Origin: UBA5793 sp040255465
GTDB lineage: Bacteria; Planctomycetota; Phycisphaerae; Phycisphaerales; UBA5793
Reading direction: 5' to 3'
NCBI GenBank assembly: GCA_040255465.1
Contig: JBDZVA010000002.1
Span: forward strand, 930,001-994,000
DNA length: 64,000 nucleotides
Shown here in pieces: positions 18,359-27,773 of the stretch. The translations under genes and the position numbers were made by a program. Below the pieces are notes generated by a model that worked only from the letters and a program-made list of their open reading frames with translations, searched no databases and had not been told where the DNA came from. Numbering within the stretch: the first letter of the stretch is position 1; every line of letters begins with the position of its first letter.

Positions 18359-20640
18359 ATTCCGACAGTCAGCTGCAAGTTCACCGAGTGCAGGTGACCA
18401 ATCCTCCGCTGGCTCAGCCGGGTGAAGAGCCTCGCGGCGCGGGTACTGCAACGCTCCTGCATCGACGCCTGCGAGGACGGTATCCGATCGCTTTGGTTCT
18501 TGCAGGCATCTTGGGCGCCATCGGAATGGTTGTGGGCTACAAGTCCACAGTCCCGCAGTACACCAGCGAGGGCATGGTTCAGATCTCTCCGACGATACAG
18601 CGCACTCTGTATCGAACCGAGGAGAACGAAACTCCTCCTCTCTTTGAGTCCTTCGTTGCAGCACAAGCGACTTTTCTACAGTCATCGCGTGTCTTGGCAA
18701 AGGCGGTTGAGAATCCGAAGTTGCTTGAAGTAGGCTGGCCGGCAGGCAACGTCGGAATCTCCAAGCTGCGACGAGCCGTTTCCGTTGAGTACCGCCGAGG
18801 CTCGCAGGTGATCATGGTTCGAGCCACGCTCGACAGCGCCGCGCAACCCCAGCAAGCTGTCGACGCTGTGATCGACGCCTATCAAGAGCTGTACAGTGAA
18901 GCCGGCGACAAGGAAATGGGAGACCGCGAGCGTGCTTTGTTGGATCGACGGATTTCCCTCGAAGGGCAACTAAAGGATAAACGCGACGAGATTTTGCAGA
19001 CAGGTGAAAAGTTCGGAACGGACGAACTCGATGAGATTTCCAAGGTCCGCCTTAACGACATGCTGGAGCTTGAGCAGAAAGTCGCCCACCAACGGCAGAT
19101 TATCGCTCAGCTCGAGTCCAATGCTCCTCAGGACGACCAGCAGGGGAGCGACAATCCTGATCTCACGCTCGAGCACCTGGCGACGCTTGATCCGGAACTC
19201 GGACAGCTGCTCTCCCAACGAGAGGATCTGGACGCACAACTCAAGATGGCGAGACGCTTTGGACCTCGGCACATTCAAACGCGAAAGCTTGAAGAAGACA
19301 AGCAAGTTCTTGATTCTCGCGTTCAGAGTCGATACGACCTCGTTCGCTCCTGGATTGAGAGTGGCACTGCCCTAAGTCCTGAAGCATTACCGATCGCCGT
19401 CGAGACCACGCTTCCTCAAGCAAAGACGCTCCTTGACAGCCTGGAAGGCGACCTGAAGAAGCTCAAAGCGGAAGTCCTCGAAGTGGGAAAGGCGCGACTT
19501 CTGATCAATGCGCTCAAACAGGACACCGAAACCATCAAGGGTCGGCTTGCAGAAACAAACCAGGCGCTGGAGCAGTTTCAAGTCGAACGACAGAACATTC
19601 GACAGGGTCGAATCATGCCGATCTACGGCGACATCCCGACCCAGCCCTCAAAGGATCGTCGCATCCAGCTCGCTGTGATGGGCGGTATGGGCGGGGCGGG
19701 AGTTGGCGTCGGTCTGGTCCTTCTGATCGGCTTACTCAAACCCAGCTACCGCTACCTTGATGAGATTGAAGAGGCTGAGACTCTGGTTCCCGTGTTGGGG
19801 TCTCTACCAAATCTGAACAGCAAGGACGACGAGCTGGAGTCGCTCGCTTCGCTCAGCGTACATCACTTGCGCAACATGTTGGCCATGCAATCTCGACCGC
19901 GCCGAGAGGGCGGCACCGCGTTCATGGTCACGAGCGCCCGCCCCGGAGATGGCAAGACCAGCCTGACCGTAGCGCTCGGCATGTCATTCGCGGCACAGGG
20001 CAGCAAGGTACTGATGATCGATGCTGATCTCATCGGGCACGGGCTCTCGCCCACCATGAGAATGGATGGAAAGGTAGGACTCCGCCAGGTTGCCGGGGGC
20101 GGAGCAATCGAAAGTTTCATCTTCCCATCGCGCGTTGCGAATCTCTCTGTCCTTCCAGCGGGTCTCACTTCGCGAAACGGCATCCATGGAAACGGTGCGT
20201 CGTCTTCGGATCCCACCGTCGAGGCAGAGCACCTCGGCACCGAACGAATGCAGGAGATTCTGGACGAAGCGAGGTCCCGCTTCGATGTGGTCTTGGTCGA
20301 CACCGGCCCCTTGATGGGCAGCCTTGAGGCCAACGTGCTCGCAACGGTGGTTGACCGCGTGATCCTGACCGTGCCTCGGGGTCAGGACCCGCGACTCCTT
20401 CGAGCTGCACTGGGCCGCCTGCGCTCTGTTGGCGCAACGTGTGCCGGGCTGGTCTTCAATCGCGCAATTGCCAGTGACCTGCGAAGCAGCATGAGCACAA
20501 TCTCGTTCCATTCTCAGAGCATGCGAGCCAACGGTGATTCGGGTCCGGAATCGACCGCTGAATCGCGCCATGCGCTCGTCCGAGCCATTCTCATGAGCGG
20601 CCAGGCGACCGACGCGAAGGGCAGAGACGTTTCCAAGTGA
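18355..20640 (+). CDS. Wzz-type chain-length determinant fused to BY-kinase-like ATPase
   Basis: A 761-residue polysaccharide co-polymerase. The N-terminal Wzz region has a transmembrane segment near residues 45-65 and a long coiled-coil periplasmic arm (about 190-420), with a second membrane segment near 440-465 ('GGMGGAGVGVGLVLLIGLL'). The C-terminal CpsD/Wzc-like ATPase has Walker A 'SARPGDGKTSLT' (Lys534), Walker A' 'VLMIDADL' and Walker B 'VVLVDTGPLM'. Such proteins control EPS chain length. The last 60 residues contain no tyrosine cluster, unlike classic autophosphorylating Wzc kinases. Stop overlaps the next gene (GTGA). Confidence 0.87.
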   Translation: MNSDSQLQVHRVQVTNPPLAQPGEEPRGAGTATLLHRRLRGRYPIALVLAGILGAIGMVVGYKSTVPQYTSEGMVQISPTIQRTLYRTEENETPPLFESFVAAQATFLQSSRVLAKAVENPKLLEVGWPAGNVGISKLRRAVSVEYRRGSQVIMVRATLDSAAQPQQAVDAVIDAYQELYSEAGDKEMGDRERALLDRRISLEGQLKDKRDEILQTGEKFGTDELDEISKVRLNDMLELEQKVAHQRQIIAQLESNAPQDDQQGSDNPDLTLEHLATLDPELGQLLSQREDLDAQLKMARRFGPRHIQTRKLEEDKQVLDSRVQSRYDLVRSWIESGTALSPEALPIAVETTLPQAKTLLDSLEGDLKKLKAEVLEVGKARLLINALKQDTETIKGRLAETNQALEQFQVERQNIRQGRIMPIYGDIPTQPSKDRRIQLAVMGGMGGAGVGVGLVLLIGLLKPSYRYLDEIEEAETLVPVLGSLPNLNSKDDELESLASLSVHHLRNMLAMQSRPRREGGTAFMVTSARPGDGKTSLTVALGMSFAAQGSKVLMIDADLIGHGLSPTMRMDGKVGLRQVAGGGAIESFIFPSRVANLSVLPAGLTSRNGIHGNGASSSDPTVEAEHLGTERMQEILDEARSRFDVVLVDTGPLMGSLEANVLATVVDRVILTVPRGQDPRLLRAALGRLRSVGATCAGLVFNRAIASDLRSSMSTISFHSQSMRANGDSGPESTAESRHALVRAILMSGQATDAKGRDVSK

Positions 20641-22124
20641 GTGTTCTGACAACCCAAACAGAAAGAGAAGCTTCCAGACCGGAGTGTTCTTCTCCGCGAT
20701 TCTGGGGCCTCGACCACCGTGCCCTCCATGATCGCTTCTGGGCTTCGCGCGGAGTTCAGGTTGTTCGCCCCGGGATGTTGTCGGATTCCAAGAACAGCAA
20801 AACGTCACCCGCTCCACGAAAGGGGTCTGCCAGGCGACAGCGGGGCGACTTCTACCTTCTGCTTGGCGACGACGACCTCGTGCTGTTTCGAATTGCCCCG
20901 CTGCTCGATCGCTTCAGCTGGCTCAAGCCACGTGCCATGCGCCTTCGGCTCATCGAGAAAGAACCCGAGCCCTATATCGAAATGGTCGAAACCGACGAGC
21001 ATGGTCTGCTCAAGCGAATTCGCCGGCACTACCACCGGCGCTCAAGTGCGACGCAACAAACTTGGCTAACTGCTGATGGCAGCCTTGCAATGGCATGGGC
21101 GAGGTGCCAAACCACCTTCGAGGCGAAGCGACGGATCAAGAACAGGCTCGAACACGATCCGATCGTGCCTGCAGTGGCGCAGGCCCGACTGTTTGAGCAT
21201 GATGGGGATGCCGAGCGAATTGATCAGTTCATGCTCCTTCTTCAGCGTCTCTGGCACCGTCCCGGCGCAACTCTTGATGGCGTCTATGAGTTCAGTCCCG
21301 GCATTTGGGTTCACGAGAGCGCCAACATTGCGACTGGAGCTCGCCTGATTGCCCCCTCCTGGATCGGCGCCGGAGTCCGAGTCGGGCCAACCGACGTCAT
21401 TGTTGGACCGGGCGGCGTCGCGGACGATCCGTCCGTCCAGACAGATCATCCGCCTATTGATTGGGAGTACATCCGATTCGCGTCGCGCAGTCGGTTCACT
21501 CGAGGTGAAATGGCCCCGTTGTCACGCCCGGGCAAGCGGCTATTCGATGTGGTATTCGCCATCGCCGCTCTACTGGCGACTGGCATCATCTATCCCTTTG
21601 TGATTGCCGCAATTGTTTCAGAAGACGGGTGGCCACCGTTCTTCAGTCACCATCGCCAGACGATCGGCGGGCGTGAGTTCCCCTGCTACAAGTTCCGCAC
21701 GATGTTGAAAAACGCGGAGGCCATGAAGGCTGAACTCGCGAAAGCGAACGTGTGCGACGGTCCGCAGTTTCATATTGACGACGATCCGCGCGTGCTCAGA
21801 GTCGGCCGCTTCCTTCGCAAGTATCACCTCGACGAGTTGCCGCAGTTCTGGAATGTGCTGCTCGGCCACATGAGCGTTGTCGGCCCGCGCCCGAGCCCCG
21901 AGAAGGAAAACCAGTTCTGCCCAACTTGGCGTGAGGCTCGTTTGAGCGTTCGCCCCGGCGTAACCGGCCTCTGGCAGGTTCGGCGTACTCGGCGCCCTGA
22001 GAATGATTTTCAAGAATGGATTCGCTACGACCTTGAATACGTCCAAAACCAGAACTGGCGTCTCGATCTCTGGATCGTTTTTCAGACGATTCGCAAGATT
22101 GTTTTCGGATCTCATGACCTGTAG
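20637..22124 (+). CDS. Polyprenyl-phosphate sugar-1-phosphate transferase with N-terminal hexapeptide extension
   Basis: A 495-residue protein. The C-terminal 200 residues are a WbaP/PglC-type phosphoglycosyl transferase: 'RPGKRLFDVVFAIAALL' membrane helix, 'FPCYKFRTM', the catalytic-type 'FLRKYHLDELPQFWNVL' and 'MSVVGPRPSP', 'GVTGLWQV'. It would place the first sugar phosphate on undecaprenyl phosphate and so initiate the EPS repeat unit. The 290-residue N-terminal part is unusual: instead of membrane helices it has hexapeptide-like repeats ('VHESANIATGARLIAPSWIGAGVRVG'), recalling the tail of the protein at 15783. Start is GTG, overlapping the previous stop. Confidence 0.87.
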   Translation: MSVLTTQTEREASRPECSSPRFWGLDHRALHDRFWASRGVQVVRPGMLSDSKNSKTSPAPRKGSARRQRGDFYLLLGDDDLVLFRIAPLLDRFSWLKPRAMRLRLIEKEPEPYIEMVETDEHGLLKRIRRHYHRRSSATQQTWLTADGSLAMAWARCQTTFEAKRRIKNRLEHDPIVPAVAQARLFEHDGDAERIDQFMLLLQRLWHRPGATLDGVYEFSPGIWVHESANIATGARLIAPSWIGAGVRVGPTDVIVGPGGVADDPSVQTDHPPIDWEYIRFASRSRFTRGEMAPLSRPGKRLFDVVFAIAALLATGIIYPFVIAAIVSEDGWPPFFSHHRQTIGGREFPCYKFRTMLKNAEAMKAELAKANVCDGPQFHIDDDPRVLRVGRFLRKYHLDELPQFWNVLLGHMSVVGPRPSPEKENQFCPTWREARLSVRPGVTGLWQVRRTRRPENDFQEWIRYDLEYVQNQNWRLDLWIVFQTIRKIVFGSHDL

Positions 22125-22139
22125 GATGTGGAGTTTCCC

Positions 22140-25100
22140 ATGACTCGACGCGGAAAGAAGCGTCTATTAATCCTCGTAGCCGTAGCTGGCGTTTTGGCCG
22201 TCGCAGCCGGTGCGGCGTATGTCGTGCGCGAAGCTCGCCATGCGCAACAGTTGTCTGAGGCTTATCGAGATGGCATGGACGCGTACGACGCAGGTGACTA
22301 CGAAGGCGCCCTTCGGGGGTTGGGAAAGTCGCTCTCCGAGCATCGGGACGATGCTGAAGTTCTTTATCGTGTAGCCGATTCGCGTCAGCGCCTCCCCCTT
22401 GGCAACGATCGGCACATCGCAGCCGCGATTCCTTACGCTCGCGAGGCAAGCACCCGGAGCCCGAGCGACAAACGACCACTCGAGCTCCTCATCGATCTCT
22501 ATCGCAAGTCTGGCTTTATCACTGAGCGGCTCGAAGCCGCAAATCGCCTGCTGGCGCTTGACCCCCACCACCATGCCGCCCACCTCGCGAAGATAGAATG
22601 CCTCTCTGCGCTTGGACGAAGCGAAGAAATGCGCAAAGCGATTGGCGATCTGATTGACGCATATCCCGCGGATTCCTTTGCTCACGCCAGTCGGGTCGAA
22701 ATGATGCGACTTGATGCGAAGCCGTCCTCTGAGATACTCGCCTACGTCGATTCGCTCGTCAAACAATGGCCAGGCGATGTTGCGCTTGCCACTCTACAGA
22801 TCCGGACGTTGGCCGCGTTCGGGAATCGCGACGATGCAGTTGTAGCCGCGAAGAGGGCAGTGGAACTCGAGATTCCGAACACAGAGTTGTTACTTGAACT
22901 CGTGCGCACCCTCGACTTGCTCGGCCTGCGTTCCAATTCCGATGAACTTCTGGCTCGCGCGGTATCTGATGAACGTTTTCGCGAAGATGTCTTTGCCTAT
23001 CTCATCGAGCGGGCCTGGAAAACCGGCCAGGCCGATCGCGCAAGGGAACAGGTTCGAGAACATGCGGAATCGATCCCAACGGCTCCTTCCAACCTGCTCG
23101 GATGGATGGCCTTGGCCTCACTTTCGGCAGACGGATCATGGAAGAACTCCGAACCGGGCCGCGTGCTCGCTGATCGCACCGACGACGATGCTCATTACTG
23201 GCAGGTCATGCTCAAGAGTCGCGAACTGATTAACGCACAAAAGCTCAGTGCCGCGAGGGAATCGCTGAACGACGCTCGAATGATGAGGGAAGACGCAAGT
23301 CTGGTTTGGTCGTCGCTGGGCGAGGTTTTTCAACAACTCGGTGAAACCGACACGGCTGTTTCGAGTTTCCGACAGGCAGTCAGTCTCGACCCCACGTACT
23401 CCCGTGCACAAATGATGTTGGCGGCTTCATTAATCGATCAGGGACGCCTCGACGACGCCCGGTTCGCAGCCGAGCGAGCCGTGATGTCCAATCCAGCCGC
23501 TCCCGAGGCCCTGACACTGGCACGTGTCTACATCGCGCTGATTGACGCCGACCGCGGGGATTCCCAGATCGAGAACGGCGCTGTCAGTATTCTTGAGGAG
23601 CTCTCGGCACAGGCTCCGGACCAGCCTGATGTGCAGGGGCTCCTCGCGCGAACCTACGTCGCGGTCGGGCACGTACAGGACGCGCAGGAAGTCATCAATC
23701 GCCTGTCGCAGTCGGACCGTATTCCGGCTCCCGCCGTATTGATTGACCTCATACGCGCATGCAGGCAGAAGGCGCCCGCACTCGTGGCACCGCTGATGGA
23801 AATGTCAGAACGATCGCGGGACGACAGCCCTGAAATGGTGGCGCTGCGGTTGACTCGCGGAGCGGTCGACGTCGCCCCAGAGCAGGCACGTGCCGCCTAC
23901 CAGAGCGCGATCGAAGATGCGGCGGATCCCATTGATCGCATGCGATGCGAGATCGCCTATGCGCAGTTTCTTGACGTCATTGGAGATGACAAGGCGTTTG
24001 AAGAGCTGAAACGCGTGGCCGAAGCCTATCCCGACCGTGCCGAAGCGCAGCAGGCACTACTCGACTCGCGCGCCGCATGGACCGACCAGAACGTGATCTC
24101 CGCCGCGATCGGACGCCTCAAAGCGATTACTGGAGAACAAGCTTCGCGATGGCGTCTTGCCGATGCCCAGCGTGCATTGGCCTTCGAACCGGGAGATGCC
24201 ACGGCCTCCGAAGTCATTCTCAATCTGACCCCGTTGGCCCAACCGCCAATTTCGAACGTCAAGGCGATGATGCTCACCTCAGACGCCATGTTGATGCTCA
24301 ACGACCGCCCGGGTGCTGTTCGGGTGCTGTCAAGAGCGATTGAACTGCAGTCAGACAATCCACTGCTTTACTCACAGGCGATCGACCTACTTCAGTCCAC
24401 AGGCCGGACGAGTGAAGCAAGTCAGCAACTTCGAGCCTTCTTGAAGCTCAAGGCTCTCAACCCAGTCCTGCAACGCCGACGCATTGAGCTCCTGGCTCGC
24501 CAGAGGATGTGGCCTGAAGCGATAGCGGATTGCGAAGACCTTGTAACCACGACTGAAGATCCACGAGACCAACTCAGACTTGCAATACTGTATGGTGGGC
24601 ACGGCCGACCAGTCGAAGCACGCCGACTGTTCGAACAACTTCTGGCCGCACCGTCCGCCGACAGAGATACGCGAGTCGCGGCCGCCAATTTCTACGCCGC
24701 CGCGGGCGAGTTTGAAAGCGGCCTCGCCGTGCTGAAACCGCTTCAATCTGAGTTGAACGCATCCGAGTATGCAGCCACTCTCGGCTCCTACTACGAGCGG
24801 CACGGCCAAGTCGATGACGCCGCTCGTGTGTATCGTGAGCAAGCGGAGACTTCAGCCAATGCCGATGACTGGGCCAAACTGGTCGAGTTTCAGGTGCGCA
24901 ATCGTCGACTCGAACAGGCTCGCCTGTCGATCGATCGAGGTCTCGCTATCTCCGCAAATCATCCGTCGCTTTTGGCGCTTCGAAGTGTTCTGGACGCCCT
25001 TGAGTCCGGACAACTGAATGCGGACTCTGTTCAGGGGATTCTCAACACTCTTGTGGACGAGAGCATTCGCCCGGCGATGTCCCGACTTGCCGAGGCCATG

Positions 25101-26312
25101 CAGTACTACGAAGCGAACCCGAACGACTTTAATGGCTACATCCAACGTCTTCGCACGGCGGTGGACCGGGATCCGGGGCTGATACTCGGCTGGCAACTCC
25201 TGGCGGGTGCTCTGCTGGGAAACAGTCGCAATGATGAAGCGGTAGAGGCCGCCCAAAGTGCGGTTCGCATTCTTCCCAACTCCGTTCGGGCAGCGGAGCT
25301 GCTGGCCTCCACGCTGTTTGCGGCTCGTCGATTTGATGAAGCTCGCATCGCGGCGCGACGTTGGAACGAACTTGATACCGAACTGCTTTCGAGATCCGAG
25401 CTTCTGTTGGCGCAAATCGAGAGTGCTACGAACAATCCCACGGCGGCACTGACTGCCATCGAACCTTGGATTCAGCGAATTCAAGACGAAGCTGAAGAAT
25501 ACCCAACCCGGCTGGGGTTTTACGCGAGCATTCTCGTCAAGGCCGGTCGAATCGACGAGGCTCACAATCTCATCTGGCCGCGCGCACGGCAAAGTGCCGA
25601 CTGGGCCAAGATCTACATACAACTGGCTTCGGAAATGTCGACGGCGATCGAGACCGCGATTCAGTGGGTCGACCGGGCGACGCCGCTAATCCCCCTGGAC
25701 GTGGAGTCGCGAGCCGCCTTGGCACAGGTCCGAGTGGGGCTTGGCCGTCAATCGTCACGGCTCGATCAGATTGAGCTGGCGGTGAATCTGATTGAGCCAA
25801 TCAGAACCGACCCGAAGACTCCGGGGGCCGTTCTGGGAATGCTCGCAAGCTGCTACCAACAGCTGGGCCAGCTGGAAAAGGCGGAGACGGCGTACCGCAG
25901 CGCCCTTCAGCTCACACCGGGGGACCCGATTGTCTTGAATAACTTGGCGTACCTGCTGCTTCGATCCGATGGGAAGGGGGAAGAGGCGCTGCGTCTGGCT
26001 GAGCAGGCCATCGCGGGGGCACAGCAGCGCCGCTTCCCACCGACCATTCGCGCCAATCTACTGGACACCGTGGGTAGTGCCCAGCTTCGGCTCTCGATGA
26101 TCGCGGAGGCACGGGAGACGTTCGGCCGGGGATTGAGCCTCGACCCGAACAGTGCAATGCTCCGACTCGGTCTGGCGGAAGCCCTGGCCAAGTCTGGTCG
26201 AGTAGAAGACGCGCGATCCGAATACCGACGGGTGACCGCGCGAGGTGACTTGAACCGCGGCGATGCGGATTTGGCCTCCCGGCTTGAGCAGGTTTCCCAA
26301 TTGCTCAACTAG
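22140..26312 (+). CDS. Large TPR-repeat protein of the exosortase/EPS locus (PrsT-like)
   Basis: A 1,390-residue protein with an N-terminal membrane anchor (about residues 8-28, after 'MTRRGKKRLL') and then tetratricopeptide-like helical repeats over nearly its whole length, for example 'YRDGMDAYDAGDYEGALRGL', 'SSFRQAVSLDPTYSRAQMML' and 'AYRSALQLTPGDPIVLNNLA'. PEP-CTERM/exosortase loci regularly encode one giant periplasmic TPR protein (PrsT), thought to scaffold EPS assembly or export; that role is inferred here. A GTG at 22128 would add four residues. It is the last gene of the operon and is followed by a strong terminator. Confidence 0.8.
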   Translation: MTRRGKKRLLILVAVAGVLAVAAGAAYVVREARHAQQLSEAYRDGMDAYDAGDYEGALRGLGKSLSEHRDDAEVLYRVADSRQRLPLGNDRHIAAAIPYAREASTRSPSDKRPLELLIDLYRKSGFITERLEAANRLLALDPHHHAAHLAKIECLSALGRSEEMRKAIGDLIDAYPADSFAHASRVEMMRLDAKPSSEILAYVDSLVKQWPGDVALATLQIRTLAAFGNRDDAVVAAKRAVELEIPNTELLLELVRTLDLLGLRSNSDELLARAVSDERFREDVFAYLIERAWKTGQADRAREQVREHAESIPTAPSNLLGWMALASLSADGSWKNSEPGRVLADRTDDDAHYWQVMLKSRELINAQKLSAARESLNDARMMREDASLVWSSLGEVFQQLGETDTAVSSFRQAVSLDPTYSRAQMMLAASLIDQGRLDDARFAAERAVMSNPAAPEALTLARVYIALIDADRGDSQIENGAVSILEELSAQAPDQPDVQGLLARTYVAVGHVQDAQEVINRLSQSDRIPAPAVLIDLIRACRQKAPALVAPLMEMSERSRDDSPEMVALRLTRGAVDVAPEQARAAYQSAIEDAADPIDRMRCEIAYAQFLDVIGDDKAFEELKRVAEAYPDRAEAQQALLDSRAAWTDQNVISAAIGRLKAITGEQASRWRLADAQRALAFEPGDATASEVILNLTPLAQPPISNVKAMMLTSDAMLMLNDRPGAVRVLSRAIELQSDNPLLYSQAIDLLQSTGRTSEASQQLRAFLKLKALNPVLQRRRIELLARQRMWPEAIADCEDLVTTTEDPRDQLRLAILYGGHGRPVEARRLFEQLLAAPSADRDTRVAAANFYAAAGEFESGLAVLKPLQSELNASEYAATLGSYYERHGQVDDAARVYREQAETSANADDWAKLVEFQVRNRRLEQARLSIDRGLAISANHPSLLALRSVLDALESGQLNADSVQGILNTLVDESIRPAMSRLAEAMQYYEANPNDFNGYIQRLRTAVDRDPGLILGWQLLAGALLGNSRNDEAVEAAQSAVRILPNSVRAAELLASTLFAARRFDEARIAARRWNELDTELLSRSELLLAQIESATNNPTAALTAIEPWIQRIQDEAEEYPTRLGFYASILVKAGRIDEAHNLIWPRARQSADWAKIYIQLASEMSTAIETAIQWVDRATPLIPLDVESRAALAQVRVGLGRQSSRLDQIELAVNLIEPIRTDPKTPGAVLGMLASCYQQLGQLEKAETAYRSALQLTPGDPIVLNNLAYLLLRSDGKGEEALRLAEQAIAGAQQRRFPPTIRANLLDTVGSAQLRLSMIAEARETFGRGLSLDPNSAMLRLGLAEALAKSGRVEDARSEYRRVTARGDLNRGDADLASRLEQVSQLLN

Positions 26313-26354
26313 GCGACCGGGCAAGCCAGACAGCTCCTGATTCTCCCTTCGACC

Positions 26355-26389
26355 CGTGACACGGCTCTGCCGTGTCACGTTATTTTTCT
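26355..26389 (+). terminator. Rho-independent terminator of the EPS operon
   Basis: An 11-bp perfect stem (26355-26365 with 26369-26379), loop TCT, is followed by a T-rich tract (TTATTTTTCT). It lies 43 bp after the TPR gene stop and closes the 26-kb operon. Confidence 0.9.
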
Positions 26390-26603
26390 CAGATATCCAA
26401 CGCCAAACCAGTGCCTGCACAACCGAGCTGACGCGGAGCCGGCGAGCATTCCATCGCTGTTGCAAGGTGCGCTCCTCTCCAAGTTCCCCATCTTCACTAT
26501 CGATGATCGGTCCGAGGTTCAATCTAGTTTCATAAGGCCAACCGGCAGGAAGCGAAACCCGAAACTTTTTATTGGAAATCGCATCAATTTTTCTTGCAAC
26601 CCC

Positions 26604-26634
26604 TTGACACGGGAATCGAAAGTGGAGACACTAT
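26604..26634 (+). promoter_or_regulatory. Putative promoter for the first thioester-protein unit
   Basis: TTGACA at 26604-26609 and CACTAT at 26629-26634 (19-bp spacer). The -35 is perfect, the -10 is weak. The same TTGACA plus CACTA arrangement occurs at 28944, at nearly the same distance from its gene (280 and 279 bp to the start codon), which supports both. The stretch 26390-26603 between the terminator and this site shows nothing recognisable. Confidence 0.5.
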
Positions 26635-26883
26635 TGCGTCGCGCTTCAGCCATTCGGCTGCGCGAGGAGAGATGATCGCCCCGGTCCCTGCCCTGCCCGA
26701 GGCTTCAACCGTTCTTGAGTGACGGGACAGCAAATCAATGAGTTGCACCATTCCCTTTTTGGGTTGGTGGCATCCTGCTTGTTGATTTTGTGGAGGCTGA
26801 GGGAAGGCGTCGTTCTGGAGGATCCAGGGCGACCAGAAGAATACTGGGCGAAGCACAATTCCGTGACACGGAGGACGAGAATA
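26635..26883 (+). promoter_or_regulatory. Long structured 5' leader of thioester-protein gene A1
   Basis: About 250 nt between the putative promoter and the ATG at 26884. It opens with a hairpin (stem 26640-26644 with 26660-26664, inner stem 26648-26651 with 26656-26659), followed by GGAGAGATGATCGCC at 26666-26680. The second leader (28974-29222) has a hairpin and GGAGAAGATGACTGCC in the corresponding place. It matches no riboswitch class that I recognise. The gene's ribosome-binding site GGAGGA lies just before the start. Confidence 0.35.
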
Positions 26884-27639
26884 ATGAAGACACGCTCGAT
26901 TTGTATTGCCGCAGCCGCGATCTTGGGCGCGATGTCCATGTCCGCGCTTGCAGGCGAAGAAATCACGGTCGTCGAGACCGATCTCTGGGGGCCGGGCAGT
27001 TCCGGTGGCCCGTTTGAAGTAACGCCCAGTGGATTCACAAATGTGATCCACGGAATTGGACTTCATGGTGCTGGCCCTGGCAATTTCGTCACGTTCTGTG
27101 TCGAAACAAACGAATACCTCACCGAGGGCGGCCACTACTACGTCGAACTGAGCAAGGAGGCCAAGGCCGGCGGCAGCGGTGGTCCGAGCCCCGACCCCCT
27201 CGACTCTCGCACGGCCTACCTCTACGCGAGTTTCATCCGTGGCACACTTCAGTCACAACTGAATGCCTGGCTCGCGGACGGTGGAACCGGAGGAACCTGG
27301 ACGGACGAAGATAATGCGTCCGGAACGGCACTCCAGAATGCGATTTGGTACATCGAGCAGGAAGGCGGGAGCAATAGCGGTCTCGCCGGCAAACTGGTGT
27401 CGCTCGCGGCATGGGCCGTCGGTGGTGGCACGGGTGCGAACGTCTCCGAGATCAACAAAGTTCACGTGATGAACATGTGGACCAACTCCAATCACACGGG
27501 CAATGCTCAGGATCTGCTTGTCATGATCCCCCTGCCAGCACCTGTTTGGATGGGTGGGATCGGGCTTTGCGGGGTCGTCGGAATGGCGCTCCGTCGCCGC
27601 AGATCTGATTCTGGCTCTCTTCAAGATCTGGTTGGCTAG
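26884..27639 (+). CDS. Secreted thioester-domain-like protein with IPLPAP sorting tail (unit 1, gene A)
   Basis: A 251-residue exported protein: signal peptide 'MKTRSICIAAAAILGAMSMS' with cleavage near 'ALAGEE', a body with Cys72 in 'VTFCVETNEYL', 'TAYLYASFIRGTL' and Gln151 in 'ALQNAIWYIEQ', and a C-terminal tail 'MIPLPAPVWMGGIGL' then hydrophobic residues and RRRR. The F-C-V-E ... Y-L-Y ... L-Q-x-A-I-W order is the signature of TQXA/TED domains, in which Cys and Gln form an internal thioester that bonds covalently to targets. The tail fits a VPLPA-CTERM exosortase signal. The frame is open from 26719, but the signal peptide fixes the ATG at 26884. Confidence 0.8.
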   Translation: MKTRSICIAAAAILGAMSMSALAGEEITVVETDLWGPGSSGGPFEVTPSGFTNVIHGIGLHGAGPGNFVTFCVETNEYLTEGGHYYVELSKEAKAGGSGGPSPDPLDSRTAYLYASFIRGTLQSQLNAWLADGGTGGTWTDEDNASGTALQNAIWYIEQEGGSNSGLAGKLVSLAAWAVGGGTGANVSEINKVHVMNMWTNSNHTGNAQDLLVMIPLPAPVWMGGIGLCGVVGMALRRRRSDSGSLQDLVG

Positions 27640-27680
27640 TAGCCCGAACAGAGGCTCGTTCATACACACGCAAACATGAT

Positions 27681-27713
27681 CGTGGGCCGGTGGAAATCAC
27701 CGGCCCACGATTT
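27681..27713 (+). terminator. Hairpin terminator after gene A of unit 1
   Basis: A 12-bp stem (27681-27692 with 27698-27709), loop GAAAT, followed by ATTTT. It lies 65 bp before the next gene's start, so read-through may be needed to express that gene. A near-copy is at 29989-30019. Confidence 0.8.
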
Positions 27714-27773
27714 TGAGTGACCATGGGGCGATACTCCTCGTCGAAGGGCCGGCGAGCATTGGAGAAACTGGCG

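Noticed and set aside
26666..26680. GGAGAGATGA resembling the first element of a glycine riboswitch
   Set aside because: The other obligatory glycine-aptamer segments are not visible, and the downstream gene is not a glycine-use gene.
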